From: Verrucomicrobiota bacterium
GTDB lineage: Bacteria; Verrucomicrobiota; Verrucomicrobiia; Chthoniobacterales; UBA10450
Length of the DNA: 35,151 nt
Direction: 5' to 3'
Assembly: GCA_003219215.1 (NCBI GenBank)
Contig: QHPY01000038.1
Coordinates: forward strand, 1 to 35,151
In this document: positions 22,423-33,582 of the stretch, piece by piece
How positions within the stretch are numbered: position 1 is the stretch's first letter
Layout: each line of letters opens with the position of its first letter
Notes under the pieces: model-generated
Told to the model about the DNA's origin: nothing
Seen by the model: the letters and a program-made list of their open reading frames with translations, nothing else
Databases searched by the model: none
Translations under genes and position numbers: made by a program

Positions 22423-24087
22423 ATGAGCATGGCAGCACACGTTCAACCCCTGGCAAACCGGCCAGCCACCAGAACTCCAGCATGGGACGCACTCGCGTCG
22501 CACTACAAGAAGGTTTCAAAGCTGCATTTGCGTCAGCTTTTCGGAGACGACCCGAAGCGCGGCGAGCGGATGGCAGTCGAGGCTGCAGGCTTGTACCTCG
22601 ATTACTCCAAGAACCGCATTATCGACCAAACCCTCCGGCTCCTTCTTCAACTCGCAGAAGAATCCGGTCTTCAGGCGCGAATCGATGCCATGTTCGGCGG
22701 CGAGAAGATCAATATCACAGAGAAGCGGGCGGTCTTGCACGTGGCCCTGCGCGCCCCTAGAGGGGCTTCGATTCTCGTTGATGGAAAGGACGTGGTGCCC
22801 GAGGTTCATTCGGTGCTCGACAAGATGGCTAATTTCTCCGACAGGGTGCGGAGCGGGGCGTGGAAAGGTCATACCGGAAAACGCATTCGTAACGTCGTCA
22901 ACATCGGGATTGGCGGCTCCGATCTCGGGCCGGTCATGGCCTACGAAGCGCTCAAGCACTACTCCGAGCGCGACATGAGTTTCCGCTTCGTCTCCAACAT
23001 TGATGGAACCGACTTCGCTGAAGCGGTACGGGACCTCGATCCGTCGGAAACCCTGTTCGTCGTCTCTTCGAAAACTTTTACGACGCTCGAGACGATGACG
23101 AACGCCCATACGGCCCGTGCCTGGTCACTCGCGGGACTGGGAGGCGATGCAAGTTCGGTGGCAAAACATTTTGTCGCGGTGGCAACAAATGCCGCGGAAG
23201 TGGCGAAGTTCGGTATAGACACCGCTAACATGTTCGAATTCTGGGATTGGGTCGGTGGCCGCTACTCAATGGATTCGGCAATCGGCCTTTCGACCATGGT
23301 CGCCATCGGTCCGGATAATTTCCGCAGCATGCTGGATGGCTTCCACCAGATGGACGAGCATTTCCGCACGACCCCCTTCGAGGTCAACCTGCCGGTTCTC
23401 ATGGGCCTGCTCTCCGTTTGGTACAACGACTTTTTCGGCGCACAGACTGTCGCGGTCTTGCCGTACGAGCAGTATCTGAAGCGTTTCCCGGCATATCTGC
23501 AGCAGTTGACGATGGAGAGCAACGGAAAACACATCACACTTGACGGTGAAATAGTCGCCCACGATACCGGCCCCATCTACTGGGGAGAACCGGGAACAAA
23601 CGGGCAGCACTCGTTCTACCAGTTGATCCATCAAGGGACACGGCTCATCCCTTGCGACTTCATTGCATTTGCCCAGCCGCTGAATCCGGTTGGCCGGCAT
23701 CATGACATGTTGCTAGCTAATGTTTTCGCTCAGACTGAGGCACTTGCGTTCGGCAAAACACCAGAGCAGGTGAAGGCGGAGGGCACGCCGGACTGGCTCG
23801 TCCCCCACCGCGTCTTCGAAGGCAATCGGCCGTCGAACACGATCCTGGCTGAACGGCTCACGCCGGACACACTGGGCAAGCTCGTGGCGCTCTACGAGCA
23901 CTCTGTCTTCACACAGGGCGTGCTCTGGAACATTGATTCGTTCGATCAGTGGGGCGTCGAACTCGGCAAGGTTCTGGCACAGCGCATTATTCCGGAACTT
24001 GAGAACAATCTCGAACCTGCACTCAACCACGACAGTTCAACCAACAGTTTGATTCGTCGCTACCGCAAACACAAGGAGTCGCTATGA
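22423..24087 (+). CDS. pgi: Glucose-6-phosphate isomerase
   Basis: 554 residues, full length. Start ATG 22423 is 2 nt after AAAGGAG. Signature regions are [60 protein letters not shown] (about residue 335-350), [16 protein letters not shown] (catalytic His region) and [15 protein letters not shown]. It interconverts glucose-6-phosphate and fructose-6-phosphate, the branch point between the oxidative pentose phosphate route (Zwf) and the phosphoketolase route in this operon. It overlaps the following DUF2090 gene by 4 nt (ATGA). Nothing unusual was seen in the catalytic residues. Confidence 0.96.
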   Translation: MSMAAHVQPLANRPATRTPAWDALASHYKKVSKLHLRQLFGDDPKRGERMAVEAAGLYLDYSKNRIIDQTLRLLLQLAEESGLQARIDAMFGGEKINITEKRAVLHVALRAPRGASILVDGKDVVPEVHSVLDKMANFSDRVRSGAWKGHTGKRIRNVVNIGIGGSDLGPVMAYEALKHYSERDMSFRFVSNIDGTDFAEAVRDLDPSETLFVVSSKTFTTLETMTNAHTARAWSLAGLGGDASSVAKHFVAVATNAAEVAKFGIDTANMFEFWDWVGGRYSMDSAIGLSTMVAIGPDNFRSMLDGFHQMDEHFRTTPFEVNLPVLMGLLSVWYNDFFGAQTVAVLPYEQYLKRFPAYLQQLTMESNGKHITLDGEIVAHDTGPIYWGEPGTNGQHSFYQLIHQGTRLIPCDFIAFAQPLNPVGRHHDMLLANVFAQTEALAFGKTPEQVKAEGTPDWLVPHRVFEGNRPSNTILAERLTPDTLGKLVALYEHSVFTQGVLWNIDSFDQWGVELGKVLAQRIIPELENNLEPALNHDSSTNSLIRRYRKHKESL

Positions 24088-25016
24088 CAGCACTTGGCTT
24101 TAATGAATCTTTATATATCCTGCCGTTCGATCACCGGGGATCATTCCAGACCAAGATGTTCGGGTGGAGCGGCACGCTCAGCCCAGAGCGGACGGCTGAG
24201 ATCGCCGCTACCAAGCAGGTGATATATGACGGCTTTAAAGCGGCGGTCAAAGCTGGCGTGCCCAAGCAGAAGGCCGGCATCCTCGTCGACGAGCAGTTCG
24301 GAGCTGCCATTCTTCGCGATGCCACGGCGCACTCCTACACGAGTGCCTGCCCGGCCGAGAAGAGCGGCCAGGAGGAGTTTGACTTCGAATACGGTGAAGA
24401 GTTTGCCAAACACATCGAGGCTTTCAACCCAACTTTCTGCAAGGTCCTGGTGCGATATAACCCAGAGGGGGATCGCGCTCTAAATCGGCGGCAAGCGGCC
24501 CGTCTACGAAGGCTCTCTGAATACCTGCACAATGACGGCCGCAGCCGATTCATGTTCGAACTGCTGGTACCACCGGAGAAGGCACACCTCGATCAGGTCA
24601 AAGGAGACAAGAAGGCCTACGATCTAGAGATTCGCCCCCGGCTGATGGCCGAGACCATCCAGCAACTTCAGGATGCGCAAGTTGAGCCGGACGTCTGGAA
24701 GATCGAGGGACTCGACCGCAGGGAGGACTGCGAGAAGATGGTTGCGGCTGCGCGTCGGGGTGGACGCGACAAAGTCAGTTGCATCATCCTGGGCCGGGGA
24801 GAAAACGACCAGAAGGTGCGCGAGTGGTTGACTACGGCCGCCACCGTGCCGGGTTTCATCGGCTTTGCAGTGGGCCGGACTAGTTTCTGGGGGCCGCTCG
24901 TTAGCTTGCGGGCGAAGCAGATCACGCGCGATGCAGCTGTCGCGGAGATTGCCCGACGTTACCTGGAATTTGTGAATATTTTTGAGAATGCCCGCAGTAA
25001 GACCCGAGCTGCGTGA
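24084..25016 (+). CDS. DUF2090 protein (aldolase-like, as in the IolC C-terminal domain)
   Basis: 310 residues matching the DUF2090 domain, which usually forms the C-terminal half of 5-dehydro-2-deoxygluconokinase (IolC) and is related to TIM-barrel aldolases. Visible marks are [19 protein letters not shown] at the N-terminus, [59 protein letters not shown] and [12 protein letters not shown]. No kinase half is present. It is coupled to pgi and sits among pentose phosphate genes, so an aldolase acting on a sugar phosphate is plausible. It may provide the fructose-bisphosphate or deoxy-keto-gluconate phosphate cleavage otherwise missing from the window. That role is inferred only. Confidence 0.8.
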   Translation: MTALGFNESLYILPFDHRGSFQTKMFGWSGTLSPERTAEIAATKQVIYDGFKAAVKAGVPKQKAGILVDEQFGAAILRDATAHSYTSACPAEKSGQEEFDFEYGEEFAKHIEAFNPTFCKVLVRYNPEGDRALNRRQAARLRRLSEYLHNDGRSRFMFELLVPPEKAHLDQVKGDKKAYDLEIRPRLMAETIQQLQDAQVEPDVWKIEGLDRREDCEKMVAAARRGGRDKVSCIILGRGENDQKVREWLTTAATVPGFIGFAVGRTSFWGPLVSLRAKQITRDAAVAEIARRYLEFVNIFENARSKTRAA

Positions 25017-25127
25017 ATCAGTAATGGAGGTTTGCAGTTCAAGCGGCAGGTGTGTGGCCCCGTGGTGACACCCAGGTAGCGCAATGACCCAAACGATTCT
25101 GCGATTATTTTCAGAGGAGGAGCGCTT

Positions 25128-26159
25128 ATGCAACTTGGAATGATAGGGCTCGGAAGAATGGGCGCCAATATGGCGCGACGGCTGATCAAGAAGGGACACG
25201 ACTGCGTTGTGTTCGACAGGTCGCCAAAAACCGTAAGCGAATTGGTCCAGGAGAACGCGGTGGGTGCGGCTTCGCTTCCGGACCTGGTGAAAAAACTCGA
25301 GAAACCGCGGGCGGTGTGGCTGATGGTGCCCGCAGCGGTCGTTGACAACACAATCGCTGACTTGCTGCCCGACCTAGAGGCGGGCGACATCCTCATTGAC
25401 GGCGGAAATTCTTACTATGTTGACGACATGCGCCGCGCACAAGAACTCGCACAGAAAAAAATCCACTACGTGGACGTGGGCACGAGCGGCGGTGTGTGGG
25501 GTCTGGAACGCGGTTACTGCATGATGATTGGCGGGGAAAAGGATGTGGTTCAGCACCTCGACCCGATCTTCTCGACACTCGCGCCCGGCATGGGGGACAT
25601 AGCGCGCACGCCCGGTCGCGAGAAGCTCGATGGCACCGCCGAACAAGGCTATCTGCACTGCGGTCCCAATGGCGCCGGCCACTTCGTCAAGATGATCCAC
25701 AACGGAATCGAGTACGGAATCATGGCAGCCTACGCCGAAGGCTTGGGCGTTCTGCGTTCCGCCAATGTTGGAAAGCAAGAGCGCAAGATTGACGCTGAGA
25801 CTACACCGTTGCGCGACCCCGAGCACTACCAGTACGACCTGAATCTGCGGGATGTCGCCGAAGTGTGGCGGCGCGGCAGTGTCATCGCTTCGTGGCTGCT
25901 GGATCTCACCGCGGCCGCCTTGCTCCAGGATCCAAACCTCTCGAAGTTTGCAGGCCGAGTTTCTGACTCCGGCGAAGGCCGCTGGACAATCAAAGCCGCG
26001 ATTGACGAGGCGGTACCAGCGCCAGTTCTCACCGCTTCGCTGTACGAGCGCTTCAGCTCGCGTGGCGAAGCAGATTTTGTGAATAAGCTCTTATCTGCGA
26101 TGCGCTATGAATTCGGCGGACACGTAGAGAAACCAGCCGAGAAATCAGAGGCTGCTTGA
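25128..26159 (+). CDS. gnd: 6-Phosphogluconate dehydrogenase, decarboxylating (short NAD-type)
   Basis: 343 residues, which fits the shorter GndA-type enzymes rather than the about 470-residue NADP enzymes. It has [13 protein letters not shown] (nucleotide loop, 7-19), [42 protein letters not shown] and [12 protein letters not shown] (catalytic Lys and His/Asn). It oxidises and decarboxylates 6-phosphogluconate to ribulose-5-phosphate. The short form is usually NAD+-linked in other bacteria; cofactor use here is inferred. AGAGGAGG precedes the ATG. The 111-nt gap upstream is one of the larger ones in the array and shows no clear terminator. zwf follows 14 nt downstream. Confidence 0.94.
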   Translation: MQLGMIGLGRMGANMARRLIKKGHDCVVFDRSPKTVSELVQENAVGAASLPDLVKKLEKPRAVWLMVPAAVVDNTIADLLPDLEAGDILIDGGNSYYVDDMRRAQELAQKKIHYVDVGTSGGVWGLERGYCMMIGGEKDVVQHLDPIFSTLAPGMGDIARTPGREKLDGTAEQGYLHCGPNGAGHFVKMIHNGIEYGIMAAYAEGLGVLRSANVGKQERKIDAETTPLRDPEHYQYDLNLRDVAEVWRRGSVIASWLLDLTAAALLQDPNLSKFAGRVSDSGEGRWTIKAAIDEAVPAPVLTASLYERFSSRGEADFVNKLLSAMRYEFGGHVEKPAEKSEAA

Positions 26160-26173
26160 AGGAAGGATTATCC

Positions 26174-27577
26174 ATGACCAATTCCCACTCAGACGCGCTC
26201 GTTTTCTTCGGCGCCACCGGCGATCTGGCCTACAAGAAAATATTCCCTGCGTTGCAGGCGATGGTGAAACGCGGACATCTTAATGTGCCCGTCGTCGGCG
26301 TGGCCAAGGCTGGTTGGAATCTCGATCAGCTTCGGGCGCGGGCGCACGACAGTCTTGAGAAGCATGGTGGAGTGGATACTGCGGCGTTCGAAAAGCTGTC
26401 CGGCTTGCTGCGCTACGTTGATGGCGATTATCAGGACCCGGCAACTTTCGCGGCCCTCCGCAAAGAACTAAAGGACGCACATCGTCCAGCGCATTACCTG
26501 GCGATTCCACCTGTTTTGTTTGAAACCGTCGTGGAACAGCTGGCGAAATCGAATTGTGCCAGCGGTGCACGGGTCATCGTCGAAAAACCCTTCGGGCATG
26601 ATCTGACCTCAGCCCGGGATCTGAACAAGGTCCTGCTTGGGGCCTTCGACGAAGCAGACATCTTCCGTATTGACCACTACCTCGGCAAGCGGCCGGTGAA
26701 CAACATGCTGGTCTTCCGCTTCGCCAACGCATTCGCGGAAGCCTTTTGGAATCGCAACTACATTGAGAGCGTGCAGATCACCATGGCAGAGGACTTCGGC
26801 GTACAGGGCCGCGGAGGTTTCTACGATCAGACCGGAACCATTTGTGATGTGATCCAGAACCACCTATTTCAGGTGTTGTCGAATTTGGCGATGGAGCCGC
26901 CGGTCCGATCCGACAGCGAGTCCGTGCGCGACGAGAAAGTGAAAGTGCTGAAAGCAATTCCGCCCATCGAGGAGAAGAACCTTGTGCGCGGCCAGTTCCG
27001 CGGCTATCGCGATGAGCACGGAGTAGCCAAGGACTCGCAGACCGAAACCTTCGCCGCTTTGAAATTGGAGATTAATTCCTGGCGCTGGAAAGGAGTTCCT
27101 TTCTACATTCGGGCCGGCAAATGTTTGCCCGTAACCTGCACCGAAATTGTCGGCAAGTTTCGCAAACCTCCTACATTGATTCCTGACAGTGTTTTGACAG
27201 AGAACCATCTTCGCCTCCGCCTCAGTCCCGAGGTCACAATTGCCATGGGAATGATGTCGCTGGCCCCAGGTGAAGGACTCTCGCTTCAAACCGGTGAAAT
27301 GGTAGCGAGCCGGTCTCCGCGTGGCGGTGAGATGGACGCGTACGAGCGGGTGTTGGGAGCCGCAATGGAAGGAGACGCCACTCTGTTCGCGCGGGAGGAC
27401 TACGTCGAGGAGGCATGGCGCATCGTGGATCCGGTGCTGAAAAAGAACACGCCGATTTATCAGTACGCCTCCAATATATGGGGCCCTGGTGAAGTCGAGC
27501 GGGTTACGCCTGCTGGAGGCTGGAGCAATCCGACCGTCGGCCAGGACGCACTATCTGTCGCGAGCCAGGCTGCCTGA
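26174..27577 (+). CDS. zwf: Glucose-6-phosphate 1-dehydrogenase
   Basis: 467 residues from ATG 26174, chosen because GGAAGGA (26161-26167) is 6 nt upstream. An in-frame TTG at 26156 is weaker. The nucleotide loop FFGATGDLAYKK is at the N-terminus, VEKPFGHDL follows, and the substrate motif RIDHYLGKRPVNNML carries the catalytic His. EDFGVQGRGGFYDQTG and IQNHLFQVL are also conserved. It oxidises glucose-6-phosphate to 6-phosphogluconolactone with NADP+ or NAD+. With gnd just upstream and pgl just downstream it forms the oxidative pentose phosphate branch. The protein is complete and has no odd residues. Confidence 0.95.
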   Translation: MTNSHSDALVFFGATGDLAYKKIFPALQAMVKRGHLNVPVVGVAKAGWNLDQLRARAHDSLEKHGGVDTAAFEKLSGLLRYVDGDYQDPATFAALRKELKDAHRPAHYLAIPPVLFETVVEQLAKSNCASGARVIVEKPFGHDLTSARDLNKVLLGAFDEADIFRIDHYLGKRPVNNMLVFRFANAFAEAFWNRNYIESVQITMAEDFGVQGRGGFYDQTGTICDVIQNHLFQVLSNLAMEPPVRSDSESVRDEKVKVLKAIPPIEEKNLVRGQFRGYRDEHGVAKDSQTETFAALKLEINSWRWKGVPFYIRAGKCLPVTCTEIVGKFRKPPTLIPDSVLTENHLRLRLSPEVTIAMGMMSLAPGEGLSLQTGEMVASRSPRGGEMDAYERVLGAAMEGDATLFAREDYVEEAWRIVDPVLKKNTPIYQYASNIWGPGEVERVTPAGGWSNPTVGQDALSVASQAA

Positions 27578-27630
27578 GAAATGATCAGACCAAATTCTTA
27601 TGGAGTGGTCATGATTGAGAGAAGCGCGAG

Positions 27631-28346
27631 ATGAAAATTGAAATCTTTACCGATGCCGACTCGGTCGCCGGCGAGGCTGCAAAGCTCATCGCTGGCGACG
27701 CTCGGGCAGCGGTCGCAGCTCGCGGCTCCTTTGTGATGGCTGTCAGCGGCGGCCACACCCCCTGGCTTATGCTTCGCGCTCTCGCACTCGAAGGCGTGCC
27801 AGGAACGCGGTGCATGTGGCGCAGGTAGACGAGAGAGTCGCGCCCGCAGGAGATCCTGACAGAAATCTCACGCACTTACGCGAGAGCCTGCTTGAGCACG
27901 CTCCCTTGCGCCCCGAGCAGATTCATCCCATGCCGGTGGAATCGCCCGACTTGGAGGCGGCATGCAAGCAATACGCGCAGACTCTACAGGCGATCGCCGG
28001 CTCGCCCCCGGTGCTTGATCTTGTTCACCTGGGACTCGGACCGGACGGGCACACTGCTTCGCTGGTGCCTGGGGACCCGGTCCTCGACGTCAATGATGCG
28101 GATGTCGCAGTCAGCGGACTCTACCAGGGAAGGCGGCGGATGACGCTGACGTATCCGATTCTCAACCGCGCCCGGCGGGTGTTGTGGCTCGTGACCGGAA
28201 GCGAGAAGTCAGGGATGCTGGCCCGTCTGTGTGCCGGAGATGCTTCGATTCCGGCCGGCCGGGTTCGCGGGGATCATGCCCTGGTAATGGCGGATCGCGC
28301 GGCAGCGGGCCGACTCGATAACAATTCGAAAGCCGAAGTGGCCTGA
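27631..28346 (+). pseudogene. pgl: 6-Phosphogluconolactonase, single-base frameshift
   Basis: Two overlapping frames together encode one DevB/Pgl protein of about 238 residues. The first frame (27631-27828) gives FVMAVSGGHTPWLMLRAL and LEGVP. The second (from about 27802) gives HVAQVDERVAPAGDPDRN, GLGPDGHTASLVPGDP and RRMTLTYPILNRAR, all conserved in the family. The break falls after GVP at 27801. Inserting one T there restores GVPWNAVHVAQVDER, the usual WxxVHxxxxDER core. A 1-base deletion, real or from sequencing, therefore explains it. The rest of the gene is undecayed, which suggests a recent or artefactual change. The lactone also hydrolyses spontaneously, so loss could be tolerated. Confidence 0.9.
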
Positions 28347-28415
28347 GTGGATGCGGATTCGATACTGAGTGATGTGCTGCGGATTAGTTTTCCGAGCTAA
28401 TAACAAGGAGAGCAT

Positions 28416-28901
28416 ATGCGCGTCGGTATCGCCGCCGATCACGGTGGTTTTACCTTGAAGGAGGATCTGCGCGGACAACTTGCTGCAGCAGGTCATGACA
28501 TTGTCGACTTCGGCGCTCGTAGGCTGGATTCAGACGACGACTACCCAGATTTTGTTATTCCTCTTGCCCGGGCGGTCGCGGCAGGCAGAGTGGAGCGCGG
28601 AGTGGCCGTTTGCGGCAGCGGTGTGGGCGCATCGGTCTGCGCAAACAAAGTGCCCGGGGTACGCGCCGGCCTGATCAACGATCACTACTCGGCGCGACAA
28701 GGCGTAGAGGATGACCACATGAACCTCATCTGCTTGGGTGGTCGAGTCATGGGGCCCATGGTGGCCTGGGACCTTCTCCAAACTTTCCTAGCAGCCGATT
28801 TCAGTCAGGCGGAGCGCCACCTGCGCCGCTTGGGCAAAGTCGCTGCACTGGAAACGAAAGCCACCAGTGAAGTCGGAGGAGAGGCCGCGATTTCGGCGTA
28901 G
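28416..28901 (+). CDS. rpiB: Ribose-5-phosphate isomerase B
   Basis: 161 residues with MRVGIAADHGGFTLKEDL at the N-terminus, CGSGVGASVCANKVPGVRAG (catalytic Cys and phosphate-binding loop), NDHYSARQGVEDDHMNLICL and LGGRVMG. These are RpiB/LacAB-family features, not RpiA. It interconverts ribulose-5-phosphate and ribose-5-phosphate. GGAG stands about 6 nt before ATG 28416. It supplies ribose-5-phosphate for Tkt encoded downstream. A ribulose-phosphate 3-epimerase, which would give the xylulose-5-phosphate used by Tkt and Xfp, is not in this window and must be elsewhere. The C-terminus is a few residues longer than usual. Confidence 0.93.
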   Translation: MRVGIAADHGGFTLKEDLRGQLAAAGHDIVDFGARRLDSDDDYPDFVIPLARAVAAGRVERGVAVCGSGVGASVCANKVPGVRAGLINDHYSARQGVEDDHMNLICLGGRVMGPMVAWDLLQTFLAADFSQAERHLRRLGKVAALETKATSEVGGEAAISA

Positions 28902-29015
28902 TGCTGCTGCCATCACTGTGCGCCCGCCGTGCTCCTGTTCTTCCAATAGGTTCACGATTAAGAGCAACTGTGGTGCAAGCAAGAAAAGACTTGAACGCAT
29001 GCCAAGGAGGCAGTC

Positions 29016-31103
29016 ATGAGTACCGCGCTAGCTGCTGTTGAGACCTTAACAGCGGCACAACTTGATCAGCTTTGCGTGAATACCATTCGTACGCTTTCGA
29101 TTGACGCAGTGCAGCAGGCTAAATCCGGACATCCCGGCACGCCGATGGCGCTCGCGCCGATCGTCTATACGATATGGAATCGCGTTCTCCGCTTCGATCC
29201 ACAGAACCCGATCTGGCCTAATCGTGATCGTTTCGTGCTGTCGAATGGCCATGCCTCAATGTTGCTCTGGTCCGCGCTCCATCTCAGTGGCACTCAGGCC
29301 GTCAATGCCGACTACGAAACGCTGGGACAGCCCTCGGTCACGCTCGACGATATCCGTCGTTTCCGCCAGCTCAACAGCAAGGCTCCCGGCCACCCTGAAT
29401 ACCACTGGGTCTCAGGAGTGGAGACCACTACTGGCCCCCTTGGCCAAGGTGTCGCGACGAGCGTTGGCATGGCGATCGCTCAGAAGTGGCTTGCCCATCA
29501 TTACAATCGGCCGGGCTTCGAAATCTTCGATTACAACATTTATGCCGTTTGCGGCGATGGCTGCCTGATGGAGGGCGTTGCGTCAGAAGCGGCATCACTG
29601 GCGGGACACCTTGGTCTCGACAATCTCTGCTGGGTTTACGATAACAACCACATCACGATTGAAGGCAGCACGCGCGTGGCGTTCACTGAGGACGTCGAGA
29701 CACGATTCCTGGCGTACGGTTGGAACGTTTTGCGGGTCGGCGATGCGAACGACCTCGATCGCATCGAACATGCTCTAGACATCTTTCGGAAGACGAAGGG
29801 CCGCCCCACGTTCATCGTGTTGGACAGCCACATAGGCTACGGCTCACCAAACAAGCAGGACACTGCGGCCGCTCATGGCGAGCCGCTAGGCGACGAAGAG
29901 GTCCGGTTAGTCAAACGCAGCTACGGGTGGCCCGAGGATGAAAAGTTTCTCGTTCCCGAAGGTGTGTACGACCACTTTGCGGCCGGCATTGGCAAACGTG
30001 GCGCTGAAGCCCGGCACAAGTGGACGGAGCTCTTCGATGCGTACCGGGTCGAATACCCCGATCTCGCGGTTGAGATCGACTTGCTCGAGCGACGCGAGCT
30101 CCCGACGGGATGGGACCGTAACCTTCCAGTGTTTCCAGCCGATCCGAAAGGTATTGCCGGGCGGGATGCGTCAAGCAGAGTGCTGAACGTCCTCGCACAA
30201 AACATCCCTTGGTTCCTCGGCGGCTCCGCGGATCTCGGTCCCTCGAACAAGACCCTCCTGACCTTCGCAGGTGCGGGCGATTTTCAGGCCGACAGTCCGG
30301 GAGGAAAGAATCTGCATTTTGGCATTCGCGAGCATGCGATGGCCGCGATTACCAACGGACTCTCGCTCTCCAAGCTGCGGCCCTTCGGCGCCACATTTTT
30401 CATTTTCAGCGACTACGCGCGGCCCCGGATTCGGCTGGCCGCGCTTATGGAGCTGCCAGCTCTCTTCGTCTTTACCCATGACGCCATGGGCGATGGGGAG
30501 GACGGTCCTACACACCAACCCGTCGAGCACCTCGCATCTCTGCGAGCGATACCGGGACTGATCACCTTGCGTCCCGGGGATGCCAACGAAGTACTCGAGG
30601 CATATCGCTGCGTACTGCAACTGCGCCATCAACCTGCAGCACTGGCGTTGTCGCGGCAGCCCCTGCCCACTCTCGATCGCAGCAAGTACGCGCCCGCATC
30701 CGGTGTCGCGCAGGGCGCCTATGTGCTCGCAGACGCCCCCGGCGGAAATCCTGAGGTAATCATCATCGCCACCGGGAGTGAAGTTAGCCTCGCGGTACAG
30801 GCCCACGAGAACCTGCTCAGCGAAGGCATTCGCTCGCGCGTAGTGTCGATGCCTTCGTGGGAGATCTTTGACCAACAGACGCAGGCCTACCGGGACAGCG
30901 TTCTCCCACCGAATGTAAAGGCGCGGGTCGCCGTGGAGCAGGCCTCGACCTTTGGGTGGGAGAGATATGTCGGCACCTCTGGTCATATGGTCTGCATGAA
31001 GACGTTCGGAGCTTCGGCGCCGCTCAAGGAATTACAGAGAAAGTTCGGATTCGAACCGGACCAGGTGGTCGCGGCTGTGAAGCAGCAACTAGGCAGGAAG
31101 TAA
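29016..31103 (+). CDS. tkt: Transketolase
   Basis: 695 residues. AAGGAGG is 7 nt before the ATG. The thiamine-diphosphate motif starts at GDGCLMEGVASEAASLAGHL and ends at VYDNN. SGHPGTPMALAPI, SNGHASMLLW, GPLGQGVATSVGMA and FTHDAMGDGEDGPTHQPVEH are family marks. It transfers two-carbon units among pentose and hexose phosphates with TPP and Mg2+. It is a full-length two-domain enzyme. The gap of 114 nt after rpiB shows no terminator. xfp follows 73 nt downstream, which places a TPP enzyme that rearranges sugar phosphates next to one that cleaves them. Confidence 0.96.
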   Translation: MSTALAAVETLTAAQLDQLCVNTIRTLSIDAVQQAKSGHPGTPMALAPIVYTIWNRVLRFDPQNPIWPNRDRFVLSNGHASMLLWSALHLSGTQAVNADYETLGQPSVTLDDIRRFRQLNSKAPGHPEYHWVSGVETTTGPLGQGVATSVGMAIAQKWLAHHYNRPGFEIFDYNIYAVCGDGCLMEGVASEAASLAGHLGLDNLCWVYDNNHITIEGSTRVAFTEDVETRFLAYGWNVLRVGDANDLDRIEHALDIFRKTKGRPTFIVLDSHIGYGSPNKQDTAAAHGEPLGDEEVRLVKRSYGWPEDEKFLVPEGVYDHFAAGIGKRGAEARHKWTELFDAYRVEYPDLAVEIDLLERRELPTGWDRNLPVFPADPKGIAGRDASSRVLNVLAQNIPWFLGGSADLGPSNKTLLTFAGAGDFQADSPGGKNLHFGIREHAMAAITNGLSLSKLRPFGATFFIFSDYARPRIRLAALMELPALFVFTHDAMGDGEDGPTHQPVEHLASLRAIPGLITLRPGDANEVLEAYRCVLQLRHQPAALALSRQPLPTLDRSKYAPASGVAQGAYVLADAPGGNPEVIIIATGSEVSLAVQAHENLLSEGIRSRVVSMPSWEIFDQQTQAYRDSVLPPNVKARVAVEQASTFGWERYVGTSGHMVCMKTFGASAPLKELQRKFGFEPDQVVAAVKQQLGRK

Positions 31104-31176
31104 GTTGCAGGCACGTGGTTAGGGCCGGCTTAAAATTGCATATCGCGCGAATTTTGGAAAGAGGAAAGGAATCTAT

Positions 31177-33579
31177 ATGACTCCGGTAGCGTCCGAGGAA
31201 TCCGCCAAGGTCTCCGTTTCCACTCAGCCCCTTTCCGCGGAAGAGTTGCGCAAAATGGATGCCTATTGGCGCGCCGCCAATTATCTTTCGGTTGGGCAAA
31301 TCTACCTGTTCGCCAACCCGCTGCTGCGTGAGCCTCTGAAGCTTGAGCATGTGAAGCCCCGGCTGCTCGGTCATTGGGGTACAACGCCCGGACTGAACTT
31401 TATTTATGTGCATTTCAACCGCCTGATCAAGAAATACGATCTCAACGTTATTTACATTTGCGGTCCGGGACACGGTGGGCCTGGCATGGTGGCGAACACC
31501 TATCTGGAAGGCACCTACACCGAGCTGTATTCCAGCATTCAACGAAACGAAGAAGGCATGAGAAAGCTGTTCAAGCAATTCTCGTTTCCCGGAGGCATAC
31601 CCAGCCACGACGCTCCTGAGACACCCGGCTCCATCCATGAAGGCGGTGAACTGGGCTATTCGCTGGCGCATGCTTACGGTGCGGTTTTCGACAATCCCGA
31701 TCTTGTCGCTTGTTGCGTAGTGGGAGATGGCGAGTCCGAAACTGGGCCTCTTGCGACGAGCTGGCACTCCAACAAATTTCTTAATCCGGCACGTGACGGC
31801 GCTGTGCTGCCCATCCTACACCTGAACGGATACAAGATCGCCAACCCTACCGTCCTTGGCCGTCTCAGCGACGAAGAGTTAACTCATCTGTTCAATGGCT
31901 ACGGATATAAACCTTACTTCGTCGAAGGGCACGAGCCGGAAACGATGCATCAACTCATGGCGGCGACGCTCGACACGATCATCGAGGAAATCCACGCCAT
32001 TCAGCGCGAAGCCCGCGGCAAGAGATCGCCGAGCCTTCCCGTTTGGCCCATGATCGTCATGCGCACTCCGAAGGGCTGGACCGGACCGAAATTTGTGGAC
32101 GGCAAGCCCGTCGAGGGCACGTGGCGCGCGCATCAGGTGCCGGTAGCCGATCTGGATACAAAACCTGAGCACTTAGCAATTCTCGAAGACTGGATGAAGA
32201 GTTATCACCCGGAAGAGTTGTTCGATCAGAACGGGACGTTAATCGGAGAACTTTCGGAGCTAGCTCCTAAAGGAAACCGGCGCATGGGTTCGAACCTGCA
32301 TGCCAATGGCGGGCTGCTCGTGAAAGACTTGCTGATGCCGGACTTTCGCGACTATGCAGTTTCGGTTCCCAAGCCTGGCACGGCGACAGCGGAGTCCACC
32401 AAAGTCCTAGGCACCTTCCTGCGCGATGTGATGAAGAGGAATCGGGAGCACGCAAATTTCCGCGTATTCGGCCCTGATGAAACTGCGTCGAACCGCCTTG
32501 ATGCTGTATATCAGGCGACCGACAAGATCTGGATGGAGCCGATTCTCCCGGTAGACGAACACTTGTCTCCAGACGGGCGGGTAATGGAGATCCTGAGCGA
32601 GCACATGTGTCAGGGCTGGCTGGAAGGCTATCTGCTCACCGGGCGCCATGGATTTTTCTCGTGCTATGAGGGATTTGTGCACATTGTCGATTCGATGTTC
32701 AATCAACACGCGAAATGGCTGGAGGCTACGCACAAGATTCCCTGGCGGCGGCCGATTTCATCGCTGAATTATCTGCTCACTTCTCACGTGTGGCGCCAGG
32801 ATCACAACGGTTTCACTCATCAGGACCCAGGCTTCATCGATTTCGTGATGAACAAAAAGGCGGGTCTGGTTCGCGTGTACCTGCCACCCGATGCCAATTG
32901 TTTGCTTTCCGTCGCCGACCACTGTTTACGCAGTCGCAACTATGTGAACGTGATCGTGGCCGGGAAGCAGCCGGAGTTGCAGTGGCTCGACATGGATGCC
33001 GCCGTAGCGCACTGCACAATCGGGCTAGGTATCTGGTCCTGGGCCAGCACCGATCTGGACAGTGAGCCGGACGTTGTGATGGCTTGCGCCGGCGATGTGC
33101 CAACACTGGAGACGCTGGCGGCGGTTGATCTTCTTCGCCAGCACTTTCCCGATCTTAAGATCCGCGTCGTTAACGTCGTGGACTTGATGACCCTGCAGCC
33201 TCCGAGCGAACATCCGCACGGTCTTTCCGATCGCGAATTCGATTCCATCTTCACTACCGACAAACCCGTGATTTTCGCTTATCACGGTTACCCATGGCTC
33301 GTTCATCGGCTGTGCTATCGCCGTCATGGTCACGACAATTTCCATGTGCGCGGATATAAAGAAGAGGGCACTACCACCACTCCTTTTGACATGACCGTGA
33401 TGAATGACCTGGATCGCTTTCACCTCGCCGGCGACGCGGTGGACCGCATTGCGAAGTTGCACCCCGTCGGCGCCCACTTCCAGCAATTCCTGCGCAACAA
33501 ACTGGTGGAGCACAAGCAATACACGCGCGCGCACGGCGACGATATGCCGGAGGTAAAGAACTGGAAATGGCTTCACTAA
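31177..33579 (+). CDS. xfp: Phosphoketolase (xylulose-5-phosphate/fructose-6-phosphate)
   Basis: 800 residues, full length for bacterial Xfp. It has [92 protein letters not shown] (TPP motif) and [14 protein letters not shown] with conserved His residues. It cleaves xylulose-5-phosphate (and often fructose-6-phosphate) with phosphate to acetyl phosphate plus glyceraldehyde-3-phosphate or erythrose-4-phosphate. Substrate preference cannot be read here. AAAGGAA is about 6 nt before the ATG. ackA starts 3 nt after the stop, the classic xfp-ackA pair that turns acetyl phosphate into ATP and acetate. Confidence 0.96.
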   Translation: MTPVASEESAKVSVSTQPLSAEELRKMDAYWRAANYLSVGQIYLFANPLLREPLKLEHVKPRLLGHWGTTPGLNFIYVHFNRLIKKYDLNVIYICGPGHGGPGMVANTYLEGTYTELYSSIQRNEEGMRKLFKQFSFPGGIPSHDAPETPGSIHEGGELGYSLAHAYGAVFDNPDLVACCVVGDGESETGPLATSWHSNKFLNPARDGAVLPILHLNGYKIANPTVLGRLSDEELTHLFNGYGYKPYFVEGHEPETMHQLMAATLDTIIEEIHAIQREARGKRSPSLPVWPMIVMRTPKGWTGPKFVDGKPVEGTWRAHQVPVADLDTKPEHLAILEDWMKSYHPEELFDQNGTLIGELSELAPKGNRRMGSNLHANGGLLVKDLLMPDFRDYAVSVPKPGTATAESTKVLGTFLRDVMKRNREHANFRVFGPDETASNRLDAVYQATDKIWMEPILPVDEHLSPDGRVMEILSEHMCQGWLEGYLLTGRHGFFSCYEGFVHIVDSMFNQHAKWLEATHKIPWRRPISSLNYLLTSHVWRQDHNGFTHQDPGFIDFVMNKKAGLVRVYLPPDANCLLSVADHCLRSRNYVNVIVAGKQPELQWLDMDAAVAHCTIGLGIWSWASTDLDSEPDVVMACAGDVPTLETLAAVDLLRQHFPDLKIRVVNVVDLMTLQPPSEHPHGLSDREFDSIFTTDKPVIFAYHGYPWLVHRLCYRRHGHDNFHVRGYKEEGTTTTPFDMTVMNDLDRFHLAGDAVDRIAKLHPVGAHFQQFLRNKLVEHKQYTRAHGDDMPEVKNWKWLH

Positions 33580-33582
33580 TCT

